Under the pieces are notes generated by a model. It was not told the origin of the DNA, did no database searches, and worked only from the letters and a program-made list of their open reading frames with translations. DNA of 64,000 bases, from assembly GCF_018873765.1 (NCBI RefSeq), contig NC_057923.1:12164413-12228412 (forward strand), read 5' to 3'. Made by a program: the position numbers and the translations under genes. The stretch is from Telopea speciosissima. Taxonomy: Eukaryota; Streptophyta; Magnoliopsida; Proteales; Proteaceae. Positions 47,509-58,639 of the stretch are shown piece by piece. The first letter of the stretch is position 1. Every line of letters begins with the position of its first letter.

Positions 47509-50500
47509 ATGGGATCTGAGGGGCCTCCTGCTATTACTCTACATGTCACTGGATTCAAGAAATTCCAAGGTGTTGTTGAGAATCCTACAGAGACAATAGT
47601 TAGTAACCTGCAAGAGTTCGTGAAGAGAAAAGGATTGCCTGCAGGAATTACACTTGGTAGCTGCACTATTCTTGAGACTGCGGGAGTTGGTGCTCTGCCC
47701 ATGCTCTACCAAACCTTGGAGTCACGAACGGATTCTTCACGCAATGAACAAGTCATTTGGGTTAGCTTTAATTCTGCAACACCCTTCTTTTAGTCTAGTC
47801 TGAAATGAGTTATTTTTATGGTTGTGGTCGTTTGGAGCTTCACTTGGAAGAGCTGGAGAGTGTCCCGTTCAAATGTTAGTTTAGAAGAAAACTATATATT
47901 GAATGGGAAGTAGTTTTCTGCATAGGAGTGTGACCTACCCCAGCACTCCCTTGTGTCTATCTCTCTCCTCCTTAAAACAAGGGGGTAGAGGTGTCTTTTC
48001 ACATGGGGAGGAGAGAGATAGACTCATTTGAGTGCTGACGTAGGCCACACTCGCGGACCGAGAACTGTTTCCCATATTGAATATTGAATTATTGATTTTC
48101 CCAAAGTGTGGCTACTAGCCTACAACAGGCCTTTGTTTTCATGAAGTAGGGGGAGAGCAGATGGCGAAACATGTTAAAGGGAATTAGTCGAATTCATCAA
48201 TGAGCAGATATAGTTTAGAAAAACCACCCAAATGGCACTTTTAGTGGGGAATGGAGGCCACAATCTATGCTCTGGGCTGGGTAGAGATAAACGACTAAGA
48301 AGCATTTCCTGTTCTCACTGTTGAGAGGAAGATTCTAGGTTCTAAAAAATGAGGATAAAGCTGAATGTGACCTAGGCTGAAGTGATGAACAAAAACATGA
48401 GTGCTTATGAGGTTTCAGCATGGGTTTCAATAGAGTAGGGTGGCAAAACGGCATTTCTGTAACGAACAAAAATTGGTTGGGATAAGATTTAGTGAGTTGA
48501 TTTGTCAAAAATTAGAGTGCAACTATCATAGTCACATTTTGATGGAAAAATCCTATTAATTGTATAGAATTGATTTAGGGATTGTCCTCAGAAATGGAAG
48601 TGGGAAGATATTCTGGTAATGAGCCAGTTTCTTTATCAGAAAGATAATTCTGAAGGAATAGTTGGATTTGGTGGATTCGACCTCTTAGTTCCCAGTTGTT
48701 AGTTACATTATTTTTTAGTTTAAGATGTTTTAATGAACATGATTATGTTAGAAAATTAGCAACAAATTTGGAAAAAGAAACTTAAATTAAGATAGGAGTG
48801 CGTTGTTAGGTGTTAGCTTTCTGAAGAAGTTTTTCCCTGTATCAAGGAGTTTTTATATATGAATGGAGACTACCATACACTATAAACACCATCAGCAGTA
48901 GCCATATGTATCCAACAAGCTGAAAATGGAACGCTAACTATCAATCTAGCAAGCTTTCACACTTTTTTTTCTTAGGGGGGGGGGGGTGTGGTTTGGAATG
49001 AAGGTGGATTTCTAACCCAGGCCTCAGGGATGACACCCTGCAGGGTTTACTATTGAAATGCACAGGCACCTTACTAGTGAGCCATTATTCAATGCCTCCG
49101 GCTTCCATTACAAAGCCACCAGCTTCACTTAGATTCTGCCCTATGTGCTCTATATACCATTTCTTTCATTTTCATCTCTCTTTTTTTTCGAATGCAGAAG
49201 TCTTCTACCATCATTAGCTTTTCCCATTTCCAATCTTGACCCTTCACTGGCACACTTGTTGCCAAAATGTTTTGCCGTTGCTTCTCAGAATTTGCATCTA
49301 GTATTTATAATACAATAGGATAACACAAGACAGATTACATGGCAAATGTGGGTACTTTTAAGTAAGTGTTGTACATTGGTCTTCAACTCTTGGCGTAACC
49401 GTTTGCTTTTTCAGTGTTAGATTCCATACAAGAAGTTTGATCTGGAGGTGATTTGCAGAAAATGTGATCCAGGCAACACCTATAGCAACTTTTCTTGCAA
49501 CTAGTAGGAAAAAGACAAAAAATATTATTTGTGTATCATGATGTAGAGATAGGTGTAGAATTGGTTTATGCAACTGGTTTGGATAACACCAGAATCCATG
49601 GAACTTTAGCTCACTTTTTGTAACTACAGTAGCTAATCCATGGAACTTTAGTTCATTGTTTCAGAATGATCATTTGATGTTTCAAATTAACGTTAATAAC
49701 AATATCCATTGTTCTCTTGAATGCTTGGTTCTTTCTTCCAGGTTCACTTTGGAGTTAATAGTGGGGCATTAAGATTTGCCATTGAGCGACAGGCAGTGAA
49801 TGAGGCCACTTTCCGTTGTCCAGATGAGCTTGGATGGCAGCCTCAGGTGGATATCCTTCTTCTTAGCATAGTGAGCGTTCTTCTATTTGATATTGAAATT
49901 AAATTGTCCTGTCGGTTCTCACTGATATTCTGTTTCACCATATTGACAGCAACTCCCAATAATTCCAGAGGATGGGGGAATTTCTCATACAAGAGAGGTA
50001 AATTTAGGATTGTCTTTGTTGGAATATTTGTTGCAATTTACTCAAAGAGAGCAAATTAGGCTGTGGAATTAATATGATAAATCAAAAACACATAAAATTG
50101 ATGTGGTTTACATGGACCTTACGAATGTTGTCCGTGGAGCTTTACAGAAGTTTGTGGGACTTAAGTTCTGATATAAGTTGATCATTAAACAGCATTTTTA
50201 CCCAGTATGGCATTGAGTTGAAGTCAAGCCTCAAGATCGTAGTTTGACACTTTTATGGGCATCGATAGGGACATTGTATACACCTATCAGTAGGGGTGTT
50301 TTATATTTTTAACTAAGGGTATAGTTGTCCTATTCTATACCAATATGGGGTAGTTTAGTCGTTGTATTGGTTTTTTTTTTTTGTTTTTGTTTTTTTGTTT
50401 AAATACTAGTATTGTTTATCACTTGATATAATGGTACAATGGCTCATGGTAGGAAGCAATTCAACCTAACCGTGAGTCTCCTTCCCTTCCATTGATCTTC

Positions 50501-53500
50501 TCTTCTTCCTTCCATCATCTATTGATTGTTTGCATGATCTAATACTGCTACATGGTATCAGCGCATATACAATCAATAGGTCCATCCTCACCTTTGTTTT
50601 GAGAGTCTTCTTTGTCTTTTTTTCCCTATGGTTCACAACATCTATGATGTTCTTTGCTTTGTTTGAAACCCTAGTTTATGAAACGTGACAACTAGGGTTT
50701 TTAATGCCAATGAAGACTAATACAAGAGTACATCATCCTGGTGCATGAAGACTTGTTATTGCTGCTGTCTTCTACAACCTGCGGTTACTCTGCTTTTTGG
50801 TCCTTCAGCTACACCTATCAACTAAGGATATCTCCCCATCTACCCATCAAGTGGTTGAGATTTTTTGGGGTCTATTTCTGTGGCCAAAGGTTTCCCATTG
50901 CTCCAGGTTTGATGCTGATCAGATGAGTAGGCTGTTGATTCTTGCAAAGTTGCTAATTCTGAAATTTTGAAGTTTCTATTTGGTGCAACTATGAATTCTC
51001 CACTTCCAGCTGTTGGATTGCCCTCATATTTTGGGCATCTTTTCTATCTGCTGTGCCCCCTACTCGATATGTTTTTTGGCCTCTTCTGAGGCCCCAGTTT
51101 GCTGCCAGCAATTTTCTCCCTTATTAGTGCTTGGTTCCTCATGCGGTTTTGGTTCTTATTGGCTGGTTTGTTTTCTCCTATTGCTGGTCATCTGGCTGTT
51201 GTCTGGAAGTGGTATATTCATGCCATTTTTGTGATTGTGGTGGTTCTCTGACTGGTATTTCTGATTTGCAGCTGTTTGTGTACTCTTCTGAGATACTTGA
51301 TTGGCATTGGTTTGCTAAAGTTCCATGGATTCCGCTGTTGTCCTCTATATTTTTAATAGGGAAAATCTTGTTGTAATCGAGGTTGGCAACAACAAGATTG
51401 TAACCTTACTTTTTGCCTCTTGTCTTATTCCCTAAAGTTATTTAATATAGTATTTATATGCAGAGGTAAAAAAGGTGTTCCAAAAAGTTGAAAGTCATTT
51501 AATGCTGCATTTAATGCAGTTTATAAATGAAATGACAGGACTTACTCCTGCATAAAATAAATTTTAGGAATAAAACAAGGGGCGAAAAAGTAAGGTTACA
51601 ACTTCTTAGTCCACCTACTTGGTGACAATAAGATGCACCCGTTTTAATATCATGGGTGACTCGAAACCTCCTACAGACAATGTTAATGTCCAAATTACTT
51701 CCATTAAGCTCAATGGAGCTTTTAATTAGTTGCTTTGGGCCCAAGCTGTTAAGGTGTACATCAATGCAAAAGGGAAATTGGCACATTTGACTTCCTCTCC
51801 ACCTTCCTCCATTGATACACAGTACAATTATTGGATGCGAAACAATGATATACTTCTTGATCTTGTATGGTTATGGAACAGTATGGAGCCAGCCATTGCT
51901 GCCAATGCTATGTTCCACACTACAGCCAAAGACGTGTGGGATGATTTGAAGGAAAGATTCTCCCAAGACAAATATATATTTGTTGTTTATGAGTTGTATG
52001 AGAAAATCTTCACTTTTAAACAAGGAGATCAGTCTGTTAGTGAGTATTACAGTGCCCTTAAGGGGATTTGGGGGGGAACTCAATGTTTATCAACCTCTCA
52101 CCACACTAAATATGGTAAACCTCAGTGGGCACAACAAATGGACAATACAGCAGTGTCTAATGGGAATTTTGGCATGGTTGAATCTACTGACTCTACACCT
52201 GGTACTTGAGTTAATTCATCATGGTCCTCGTCTCGTGATGATCTGGTCACACAGTTACCAAAGCATGTCCAACAGCTTGAGTCATCCCCTTCCTCCTCAT
52301 TTAGGTACAGGTGCGATTCTTACTACTTTGTCCCCTGTCAACGGATTAATCGCAGGTGAAATGTTGGGATGCATCGAGGAAGGCCTGATGCAGAAGCAGT
52401 TCCTTGGGACCTGATTAACCTGTTGGAGGATCCATATGAAAACAAACCGGGTCCAATTGGGTTTTTAGGTTCAATAGGATATTATAGCTATTCATTCATT
52501 TAGATTTACTATTGGGATTTTATCTTGTAATCTTTTATTTAAAATGGGCTACTTAGTGGTAGAGTCCTTTTCATACTTCAGTTTTAATAGGCTAATTAAT
52601 AGTAGAGTGATTTAGGAATTTAATTTTCAGTTTTAGATTACTATTAGGATTTTTTTTATTTTTTTTTTGCTCTTTAAATACGAGGTTGTAATCTACGCAA
52701 GAGGTGGACTGAATTGAATTTTAAAGATGGTTTTACCTGCGGGATACCAATTGTGAGTGTGTGCTCTCGTCTTCTCCCTCTCTTCTTCAGTTCTTCTTCT
52801 CTCTAAACCCCTCTCATCTCTCTCTCTTTATTTCTCCTTCATTATTACCCTCCCTCTTTTATTTCTGTTCTTTAAATACCTGTACTGTTACTCTGTTTCT
52901 GGCGGAATCAGCCCCATATTGTTGGGTTGAACCCCTTCGTGTGTTGTCTTCTCCCACCTGAACTTTGGTTCCCTGATACTTATCCCTGGAGTGATTCTGC
53001 AGTTGATCTTAGGTAGCGAAATAGCAGGGGAGCTTTGTTGCCACGTTGATCACGCTTTTCAGGTGAAGATGAGACCGATCAAAAGCCATTTTTCGTTAAG
53101 ATAAATCGATTCCTAGACAAAACGAAAATAATAACCTCTATGCCGGTGCATCGAGACAAGGTTTTGAACTTTGGTTTATGATCATTGTGTTTGTTGCTTG
53201 CATTCAAGAGAGATATAGGTTGCTAATCTTCGCCCAAAGTTTCAGTTGAATCAGTGATCATATGAGAGAGATATGTGTGTGTGTGTGTGCGTGTCTGTGT
53301 GTGTGTGTCTGTGTGTGTGTGCGTGTGCGTGTGTGTGTGCGTGTGCGAGAGAGATATTGCAGCTTCTGTTGTCAGTTTCTCTAAAGCGACATGCAAGAAC
53401 TGGTGCTTTGCACACCTTTGATGCTTCAGTAGGGTGATCATCAGTTCATTCAATTCAATATCAATAATGCATTATAATTTCTAAAGTGACATGCAAGAAC

Positions 53501-54343
53501 TGGTGAAAGTTTGGTTTGCACACATTTGATGCTTCAGTAGAGTGATCATCAGTTCATTCAATACAATATCAATAATGAATCTTACAAGCCTCTTTCTAGC
53601 CTTAATGGGTTGCTGATTCTGTGTGCAACCTTGAGGTTGGAGGTTCAAGGCTTGGTGAGAAGGGTTGTATCGTAATGGACATTATCCATTATTCATGGGG
53701 AATACTCAAGGTGGGATGATGCACTGGAAGAGGTTGTTACCTTCCTAGCTATAAACATGTGGAAACATGCAAAAGGTGTTGGGAGCATCTGCTTATAGGC
53801 AATTCCATTCATAATAGGATAAAAATTACAACCATTTTTTGGGGTTCATTTGGCCAATGTATTACCAGGTTGGGATGGTTGGTAGTTTCTTCTTCTCCAA
53901 TAACTCTGATGGAAGCAACTCTGCTCCCAGAATCAGTTACCGTACCTTTTGTTGGAAGTAACTGACATGGTAGCATAACAAAAGGGGGTTTTTTTTTGGG
54001 TGGGAGGGGGGGGGGGTGTTGGTGTATGTTTTGTCTACTGCATTTTTACTTTTCTAATCATCTGCTTCTTACCAAATTACTGTTGGTGGTTTGGTGCTTG
54101 AAGACTTCATGTTCTATTGATTCGATGGTGAAGTTCTTGAAGAAGAATGGTTATGATGTGGCAAGCTCCGATGATGCTGGCCGATTTGTGTGCAACTATG
54201 TCTATTACCATTCACTACGGTATGCTGAGCAGAAAGGTCACAAGTCACTCTTTGTCCATGTGCCTCTGTTTTCAAGGATTGATGAAGACACACAAATGCA
54301 GTTTGCAGCATCCCTCTTGGAGGCTTTTGCATCTACCAGCTGA
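47509..54343 (+). CDS. Pyroglutamyl peptidase I, C15 family (4 exons, 214 aa)
   Basis: This cysteine peptidase removes N-terminal pyroglutamate from peptides, usually in the cytosol. Exons 47509-47760, 49742-49846, 49950-49997 and 54104-54343 all have GT-AG junctions in phase 0. The start MGSEGP and the block ITLHVTGFKKF match plant members such as Arabidopsis At1g56700. The catalytic triad of the family is present: Glu 99 in FAIERQAVNE, Cys 165 in DDAGRFVCNY and His 187 in SLFVHVPLF. The 214-aa length is normal. Introns 1 (about 2.0 kb) and 3 (4.1 kb) are large, and intron 3 carries a degenerate Copia element in sense orientation. AATAAA at 54,431 is a likely poly(A) signal. A decayed copy of the last exon follows about 1.2 kb downstream. 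Confidence 0.96.
47925..48075. mobile_element. Foldback MITE in intron 1
   Basis: GGGAAGTAGTTTTCTGCATA and the reverse complement of GAGAACTGTTTCCC pair at the ends. The inner arms CTCCCTTGTGTCTATCTCTC and GAGAGATAGACTCATTTGAG also mirror each other. Confidence 0.6.
50297..52430 (+). mobile_element. Degenerate Copia retrotransposon, 5' part, in intron 3
   Basis: TGGTATCAGCGC at 50,553-50,564 resembles the initiator-Met tRNA primer site and follows ...CTGCTACA, the expected end of a 5' LTR (start near 50,297, uncertain). A Copia-type Gag frame starts with ATG at 51,652. It has a TAG at 51,727, then reads LLWAQAVKV, WNSMEP, TAKDVWD and YELYEKIF. It shifts frame in a run of seven G at 52,070-52,076, after which ELNVYQPLTT follows in another frame. 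Integrase, reverse transcriptase and RNase H are absent. A foldback element (51,393-51,640) is inserted in the leader. The element is dead. Confidence 0.8.
51393..51640. mobile_element. Foldback element family I (copy 2)
   Basis: TTGTAACCTTACTTTTTGCC at 51,397 pairs with AAAAGTAAGGTTACAAC at about 51,585. It matches the reverse strand of 8,521-8,766. It lies between the Copia primer site and Gag. Confidence 0.7.
52431..53270 (+). other. LTR-like, pyrimidine-rich non-coding intron sequence
   Basis: CTCTTTAAATACGAGG near 52,671, followed by a TCTCTTCTTC-rich leader (52,770-52,860), resembles a promoter with leader, as in an LTR or a 5' UTR. I could not match it to the LTR end at 50,552, so its nature is open. 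Confidence 0.3.
53273..53347. repeat. (GT)n microsatellite
   Basis: About 75 bp of GT repeats with scattered GC and CT interruptions. Confidence 0.95.
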
Positions 54344-55007
54344 TCATACTTGTTTCTTAGTAAAGTTTTATCATCTGCATTTTCTTGTTTTAATCTGTCT
54401 ACTATGTAAATCTATCATGTCTATTTGTAAAATAAAAGACCCGTTCTAACGTGAGTGGCCTTGTGCTTATCCTTTGGAACTTGGGATAGTAGTGGTTTCG
54501 TCGGTGTTGTAGGTTGTCAACTTGTCATGCCTGTATAGGACATAAACATTCAAACTGGTTCTCTAAGAGTGATGATTAGGGTTTCCCCTTCTTGTTCCTT
54601 CATTCTACCTGTGATTGTGGAATGGTGTTTGATTTTTTTGTCTCGAGGAAAAGTGTTAAATCTCCATTAGGATTCAAGGATTAAAGAATCTATACATTTC
54701 AACTGTATTGCTCGATACAGATTGGTTTTGCAATACAGGCCAGCAGATATCGGTTGGAGATTGGGCCAGATCGGTCGTACTGGATCAGGATTGGTGCTCA
54801 ATCCTGACTCATGCTGTTAGATAATGTTTGCTTGTACACAGAACTGTAAAATTTTCCCCATCTTGGAATTGGATCGTCTATTGGTGTGTGTTGGAGCCAC
54901 CTCTACTTTGTGTATGCAGCTTCATTTTGTAGCAAATGCTTTGGGCTCTGAAATTTTTTAATGCGGCAGCCAATAAACGAAGCCAATTTCTGCTAGTCCA
55001 GTTAAGC

Positions 55008-55440
55008 TGTGTGTGGAAGTGTAAGACTTTGTGGGTAAGTTATTGCTTTCATTCACGTATGAGTATAGATATATACATGGAGATGGAGATGGAGATGGAG
55101 ATGCAAATGATTTCTTGATACAAGCTAACCGATTTCCTTTATAGTACATAAAAAACAGTTCATGCAAGATTTGGTCAACAAGGAGTGTCCTTATCTTCTC
55201 CAGAATTGATGTGGCTAACATTCCCCCCTCAAACTAATGGGACATTATGCCATAGTTTGTATAGCAATTTTTTAAATCTTGGGGTTGTCGATCCTTAGGT
55301 GAACAAACCCGCAATCTGATCTTGGGTAGAAATATATTGAACCTTCATATCCTTTCTTGTTACACAATCTTGGATAAAATGGTAATCAATTTCGATGTGT
55401 TTTGCTTTAGAGTGAACTAGAACTCTGCGAAGTATATAAG
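55008..55440 (-). mobile_element. Copia remnant: RNase H end, polypurine tract and LTR
   Basis: On the minus strand, 55,440-55,295 encodes the typical Copia RNase H tail (KHIEIDYHFIQD and QIAGLFT). A polypurine tract (GAGGGGGGAA, 55,230-55,221) follows, then an LTR-like start TGTTAGCC at 55,220. The LTR runs down to about 55,008 or lower; its end is uncertain. A short (GGAGAT)n repeat sits inside at 55,078-55,103. It belongs to a different family from the LTRs at 40 and 58.7 kb. Confidence 0.7.
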
Positions 55441-55499
55441 AGATGCAGGGTGGCCTAAATGGTGATGCCACACGGCTGAAGATCACACTTGCTCCACTG

Positions 55500-55760
55500 A
55501 TTTCTGAAGAAGAAGAAAGAAAGAAAAGTGCTACGACGTGGACATATCTGATGATGCAGACCTGCTTGTGTGCAACTACTTCCACTATCACTTGCTTCGG
55601 TTGCCCACACAACAACAAAGCCGTAGGTCTTTTTTCTTCCAGCTCCCGCTCTTTTCAGGAATTGATGAAGATACCCAGATGGAATACTCTGCAGATCTCT
55701 TGGAGGCTCTTGCATTCTTCTGCTGACCCTCCATGTTATCATATATTTATAAAATAAAAA
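55500..55760 (+). pseudogene. Decayed copy of the pyroglutamyl peptidase last exon
   Basis: The frame 55,538-55,726 aligns with residues around 155-214 of the intact gene: SDDADLLVCNYFHYH against SDDAGRFVCNYVYYH, and GIDEDTQM against RIDEDTQM. The nucleotide match continues into the 3' UTR (AAAATAAAAACCCATT against AAAATAAAAGACCCGTT). The catalytic Cys is kept, but the His position reads Gln (FFFQLPLF). Exons 1-3 are not seen. The copy is a genomic duplication, since 3' UTR is shared, and lies beside a Copia remnant that may have broken it. Confidence 0.85.
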
Positions 55761-55849
55761 CCCATTGAAATTTGAATCTGGCAACTTCTTGTCACTTATC
55801 ACAGTGGCACACCCTTTATCCTACCTTCTAGTTACTCTAGTACCTGGTA

Positions 55850-57802
55850 ATGCAAACAAGAAATCTACAATCTTTAGCAAGAGTTATCACTACTTCCACC
55901 CTGAAAAGAAGTTGCAATGTGGACGTTTACTCTTACAATCGGTCGGTCGACGATTTGACGAAATCTGGTCACTTAGATTCAGCTGTCCAGCTGTTTGAAT
56001 CTATGCCAGCCCGCGACGTTATTTCATGGAATCTGGCCATCGCTGGCCACGCTCGCCATGGATTTCCACTATTGGCTCTTGATCTTTTCAAGGCAATGGT
56101 TTCCCAAGGTGTTAGAGAAAGCTCGTCCACATTTTCTTCCGTTTTGGCTATTTGTAGCAACGCTGGGTTTCATCGAGAAGGCTATCAAGTGCACTGCAAG
56201 GTGATTTTACTTGGGTTTGATTCAAATTTGTTTGTTGGGTCTGCTCTCGTTAATCTGTATATGTCTTCTGCAAACCATTGTATTGCCCTGAAATTGTTCG
56301 ATGAATTGCCGGAGAGGAGTTTAGCCACATGGAATTTGGTTCTCCGCGGGCTTTGTTGGTTGGGTCGTTCAGATGAGTTGTTAGAGCTTTACCAGAGAAT
56401 GGAGTTAGATGGTATCAAACCAAGTTGTGTTACTTCTTGTTATTTGATCCATGCATGTGGCATTGGAGGGTACTTGAATAAAGGAAAGCAGCTCCATTGC
56501 TATGTGATAAAGATTGGATTGTTGCAGTCAAACCTGTTTGTTGCCAATGCTTTGGTTGATCTTTATTCAAGTTGTGGAAGCTTGATTGATGCAACAAAGT
56601 CAATCAAAATCATCCCTGCAGACGACATAATTTCTTGGAACTCAATTATATCTATTTATGCTGATCATGGTTTCTTTCCTGAAGCTCTTGAATTCTTTAC
56701 TCGGATGCAGTCATGGGGAAAAAAACCTTCAGTTCGTTCATTCGTTGCATTATTGAATTTAGCTAGCAGAACCGAGACTCCTCAATTTGGAAAGCAGGTT
56801 CATGGGTACGTTCTAAAACTGGGATTTGATCATGGAAATGTCTATGTTCGATCTGCATTGATCGACATGTACGGGAAGTGTGGAGAGATGGAGAGCTCAG
56901 TATCCTTGTTCGAGGAGAGTACAGAGAGAACATTGGAGTGTTGCAACTCACTTATGACTTCTTTGTTAAATTACGGTGCCACTAAGGATGTAATTGAGAT
57001 GTTTGGGTTGATGATTGATGAGGGAGTGGAATTGGATCAAGCCACTTTTTCTACGACACTGAAGGCATTATCATCATCTGCCTTGGTGAGTTTAACAAGC
57101 TGCACATTGTTGCATGGCTGTGTAATAAAGTTGGGATTTGAGTCTGATATTGTGGTTTTGTGTTCTTTGATCGATGCGTATTCGAGATGTGGCCATGTCG
57201 AACTTTCATGTAGGGTCTTCAAACATATTCCAGTTCTGAACACCTTCTGTTTCACGTCGATCATTGCTGGGTTTGCTCGAAACGGTATGGGTAGAGAGGG
57301 ACTAGAGACATTTGAGGCCATGATTCAGAAGGATGTGGAGCCTGATGCCATAACATTCTTGTGTGTGTTAACGGGTTGCAATTACTCTGGTTTGGTAAGA
57401 GAAGGTCAGTTGGTGTTTGAAGCAATGAGATCTGTTCATGGGCTCTGCCCAGACCAGAGGCATTATTCATGTATGGTTGATCTTCTTGGGCGAGCAGGCT
57501 TGTTGGAGGAAGCAGAAGAGCTGCTGAAATTCGCTACAGTCAAGGGTGACTCAGTTATGTGGAGCTCATTGTTGAGGAGCTGCAAGGTCCACCGAAATGA
57601 AAAGGTGGGAAGGAGAGCTGCAAAAGCTCTTTTGGAGCTTAAACCAGACGATCCTGCAGCTTATCTACAGGCCTTGAGCTTCTATTCTGAACTTGGGGAT
57701 TCAGATACTGTTGTGAGAATTAGAGAAACCTTGGGGAGAAGAAAGATGAGGAAGGACATTGGCTACAGTTGGATTGAGCTGAACACTTATGGTTACCCTT
57801 GA
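55850..57802 (+). CDS. Pentatricopeptide repeat protein, PLS type with E domain (650 aa)
   Basis: PPR proteins of this class bind organelle RNA and act in editing, splicing or stability. The gene is one uninterrupted exon, as usual for the family. The N-terminus is basic and Ser/Thr-rich (MQTRNLQSLARVITTSTLKR), fitting import into mitochondria or plastids. Repeats of P, L and S type run from about residue 25 to 555, with signatures such as DVISWNLAIAGHARHG, DDIISWNSIISIYADHG and NTFCFTSIIAGFARNG. The C-terminus (about 560-650) has an E-type end: VMWSSLLRSCKVHRNEK, then DIGYSWIEL. There is no DYW domain. I cannot name the ortholog. The start ATG lies only about 90 bp beyond the decayed peptidase 3' UTR, so that remnant may lie in its promoter or leader. 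Confidence 0.95.
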   Translation: MQTRNLQSLARVITTSTLKRSCNVDVYSYNRSVDDLTKSGHLDSAVQLFESMPARDVISWNLAIAGHARHGFPLLALDLFKAMVSQGVRESSSTFSSVLAICSNAGFHREGYQVHCKVILLGFDSNLFVGSALVNLYMSSANHCIALKLFDELPERSLATWNLVLRGLCWLGRSDELLELYQRMELDGIKPSCVTSCYLIHACGIGGYLNKGKQLHCYVIKIGLLQSNLFVANALVDLYSSCGSLIDATKSIKIIPADDIISWNSIISIYADHGFFPEALEFFTRMQSWGKKPSVRSFVALLNLASRTETPQFGKQVHGYVLKLGFDHGNVYVRSALIDMYGKCGEMESSVSLFEESTERTLECCNSLMTSLLNYGATKDVIEMFGLMIDEGVELDQATFSTTLKALSSSALVSLTSCTLLHGCVIKLGFESDIVVLCSLIDAYSRCGHVELSCRVFKHIPVLNTFCFTSIIAGFARNGMGREGLETFEAMIQKDVEPDAITFLCVLTGCNYSGLVREGQLVFEAMRSVHGLCPDQRHYSCMVDLLGRAGLLEEAEELLKFATVKGDSVMWSSLLRSCKVHRNEKVGRRAAKALLELKPDDPAAYLQALSFYSELGDSDTVVRIRETLGRRKMRKDIGYSWIELNTYGYP

Positions 57803-57994
57803 CACTTTGAACAGACTAGCAATCTACAGAGCAGCTCTCCAGATTCCAGAATGAGAAAAGAGCTTAGCTTGATGATCATATCTGGTAAATCCGGGGACCC
57901 AATAAGTTTGGGATATATTAAAAGTATAATTCAGGATTAACATTTAAAATTATGGCAAAAGTTTTGGCATATAGATGAAGTTTAAATATGTTTG

Positions 57995-58175
57995 GGGCAA
58001 GAGAACTTTGCCTAGGCCTCTAGAGCCTGCACGTGCATGCTGGCTAATAGGAGCGCATGCGCAAGCATCAATCTAGGCAGGATTTCTGCCTTTCAATGGG
58101 GGCAGGGGGATTTTGTGTCTTGGCGTAGGAACCACACTGACCACGCAACCAGGTAGCATTTTGTTCCCCATGTTT
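57995..58175. mobile_element. Family C MITE
   Basis: It contains CTAATAGGAGCGCATGCGCA and GGCGTAGGAACCACACTGAC, ending AGGTAGCATTTTGTTCCC. Confidence 0.6.
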
Positions 58176-58411
58176 ATGTAAATTATTAACAACCTGTAAC
58201 CTGTTACCAAAAAAAAATAACAAATTGTAAACCTCAAAAGGCAAACGAACTTGAAAATATAGACGGAATCAACTCAAGTTTCATACAACTGTAGGATTTT
58301 GCTTAAAAATTAACGCTTTTAATGTCAAAATAATTTTTCATTTTTTAGTGGATCCCCCTGCACGTACGGAAATTATAAATGGAAATCCCAATGTCACTTA
58401 AGTAGATCTAG

Positions 58412-58584
58412 ATCCTCTACTACCGAGCTGCCCGGCAGGACCGTGCTACCCAGACACGGTGCTGCGCGCAAAGACCGCCTTACCCCCACTCGGGCAAGGC
58501 GTTTGGCCAGGGGTAAGGTAGACATTGCGTGCAGCACCGTGTCTGGGCAGCACGGTCCTGCTGGGCAGCTTGGCAGTAGAGGAT
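58412..58584. mobile_element. Family E foldback element
   Basis: ATCCTCTACTACCGAGCTGC and GCAGCTTGGCAGTAGAGGAT are inverted ends. The arms continue through GGACCGTGCT and CCAGACACGGTGCTGC, giving a stem of about 60 bp. This is a nearly complete hairpin. Confidence 0.9.
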
Positions 58585-58639
58585 CCCAATTGCGGTTTAT
58601 ATGGACTATGTATCTTATGTTTGGTTTATGCTTGTAAGG

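Noticed and set aside
53223-53453. Frame rich in His-Thr repeats
   Set aside because: Direct translation of the (GT)n microsatellite.
54114-54332. Minus-strand frame opposite the last peptidase exon
   Set aside because: Shadow of a well-conserved coding exon with catalytic Cys and His on the plus strand.
56763-57470. Several minus-strand frames within the PPR gene
   Set aside because: They overlap the continuous 650-aa plus-strand frame and resemble no family.
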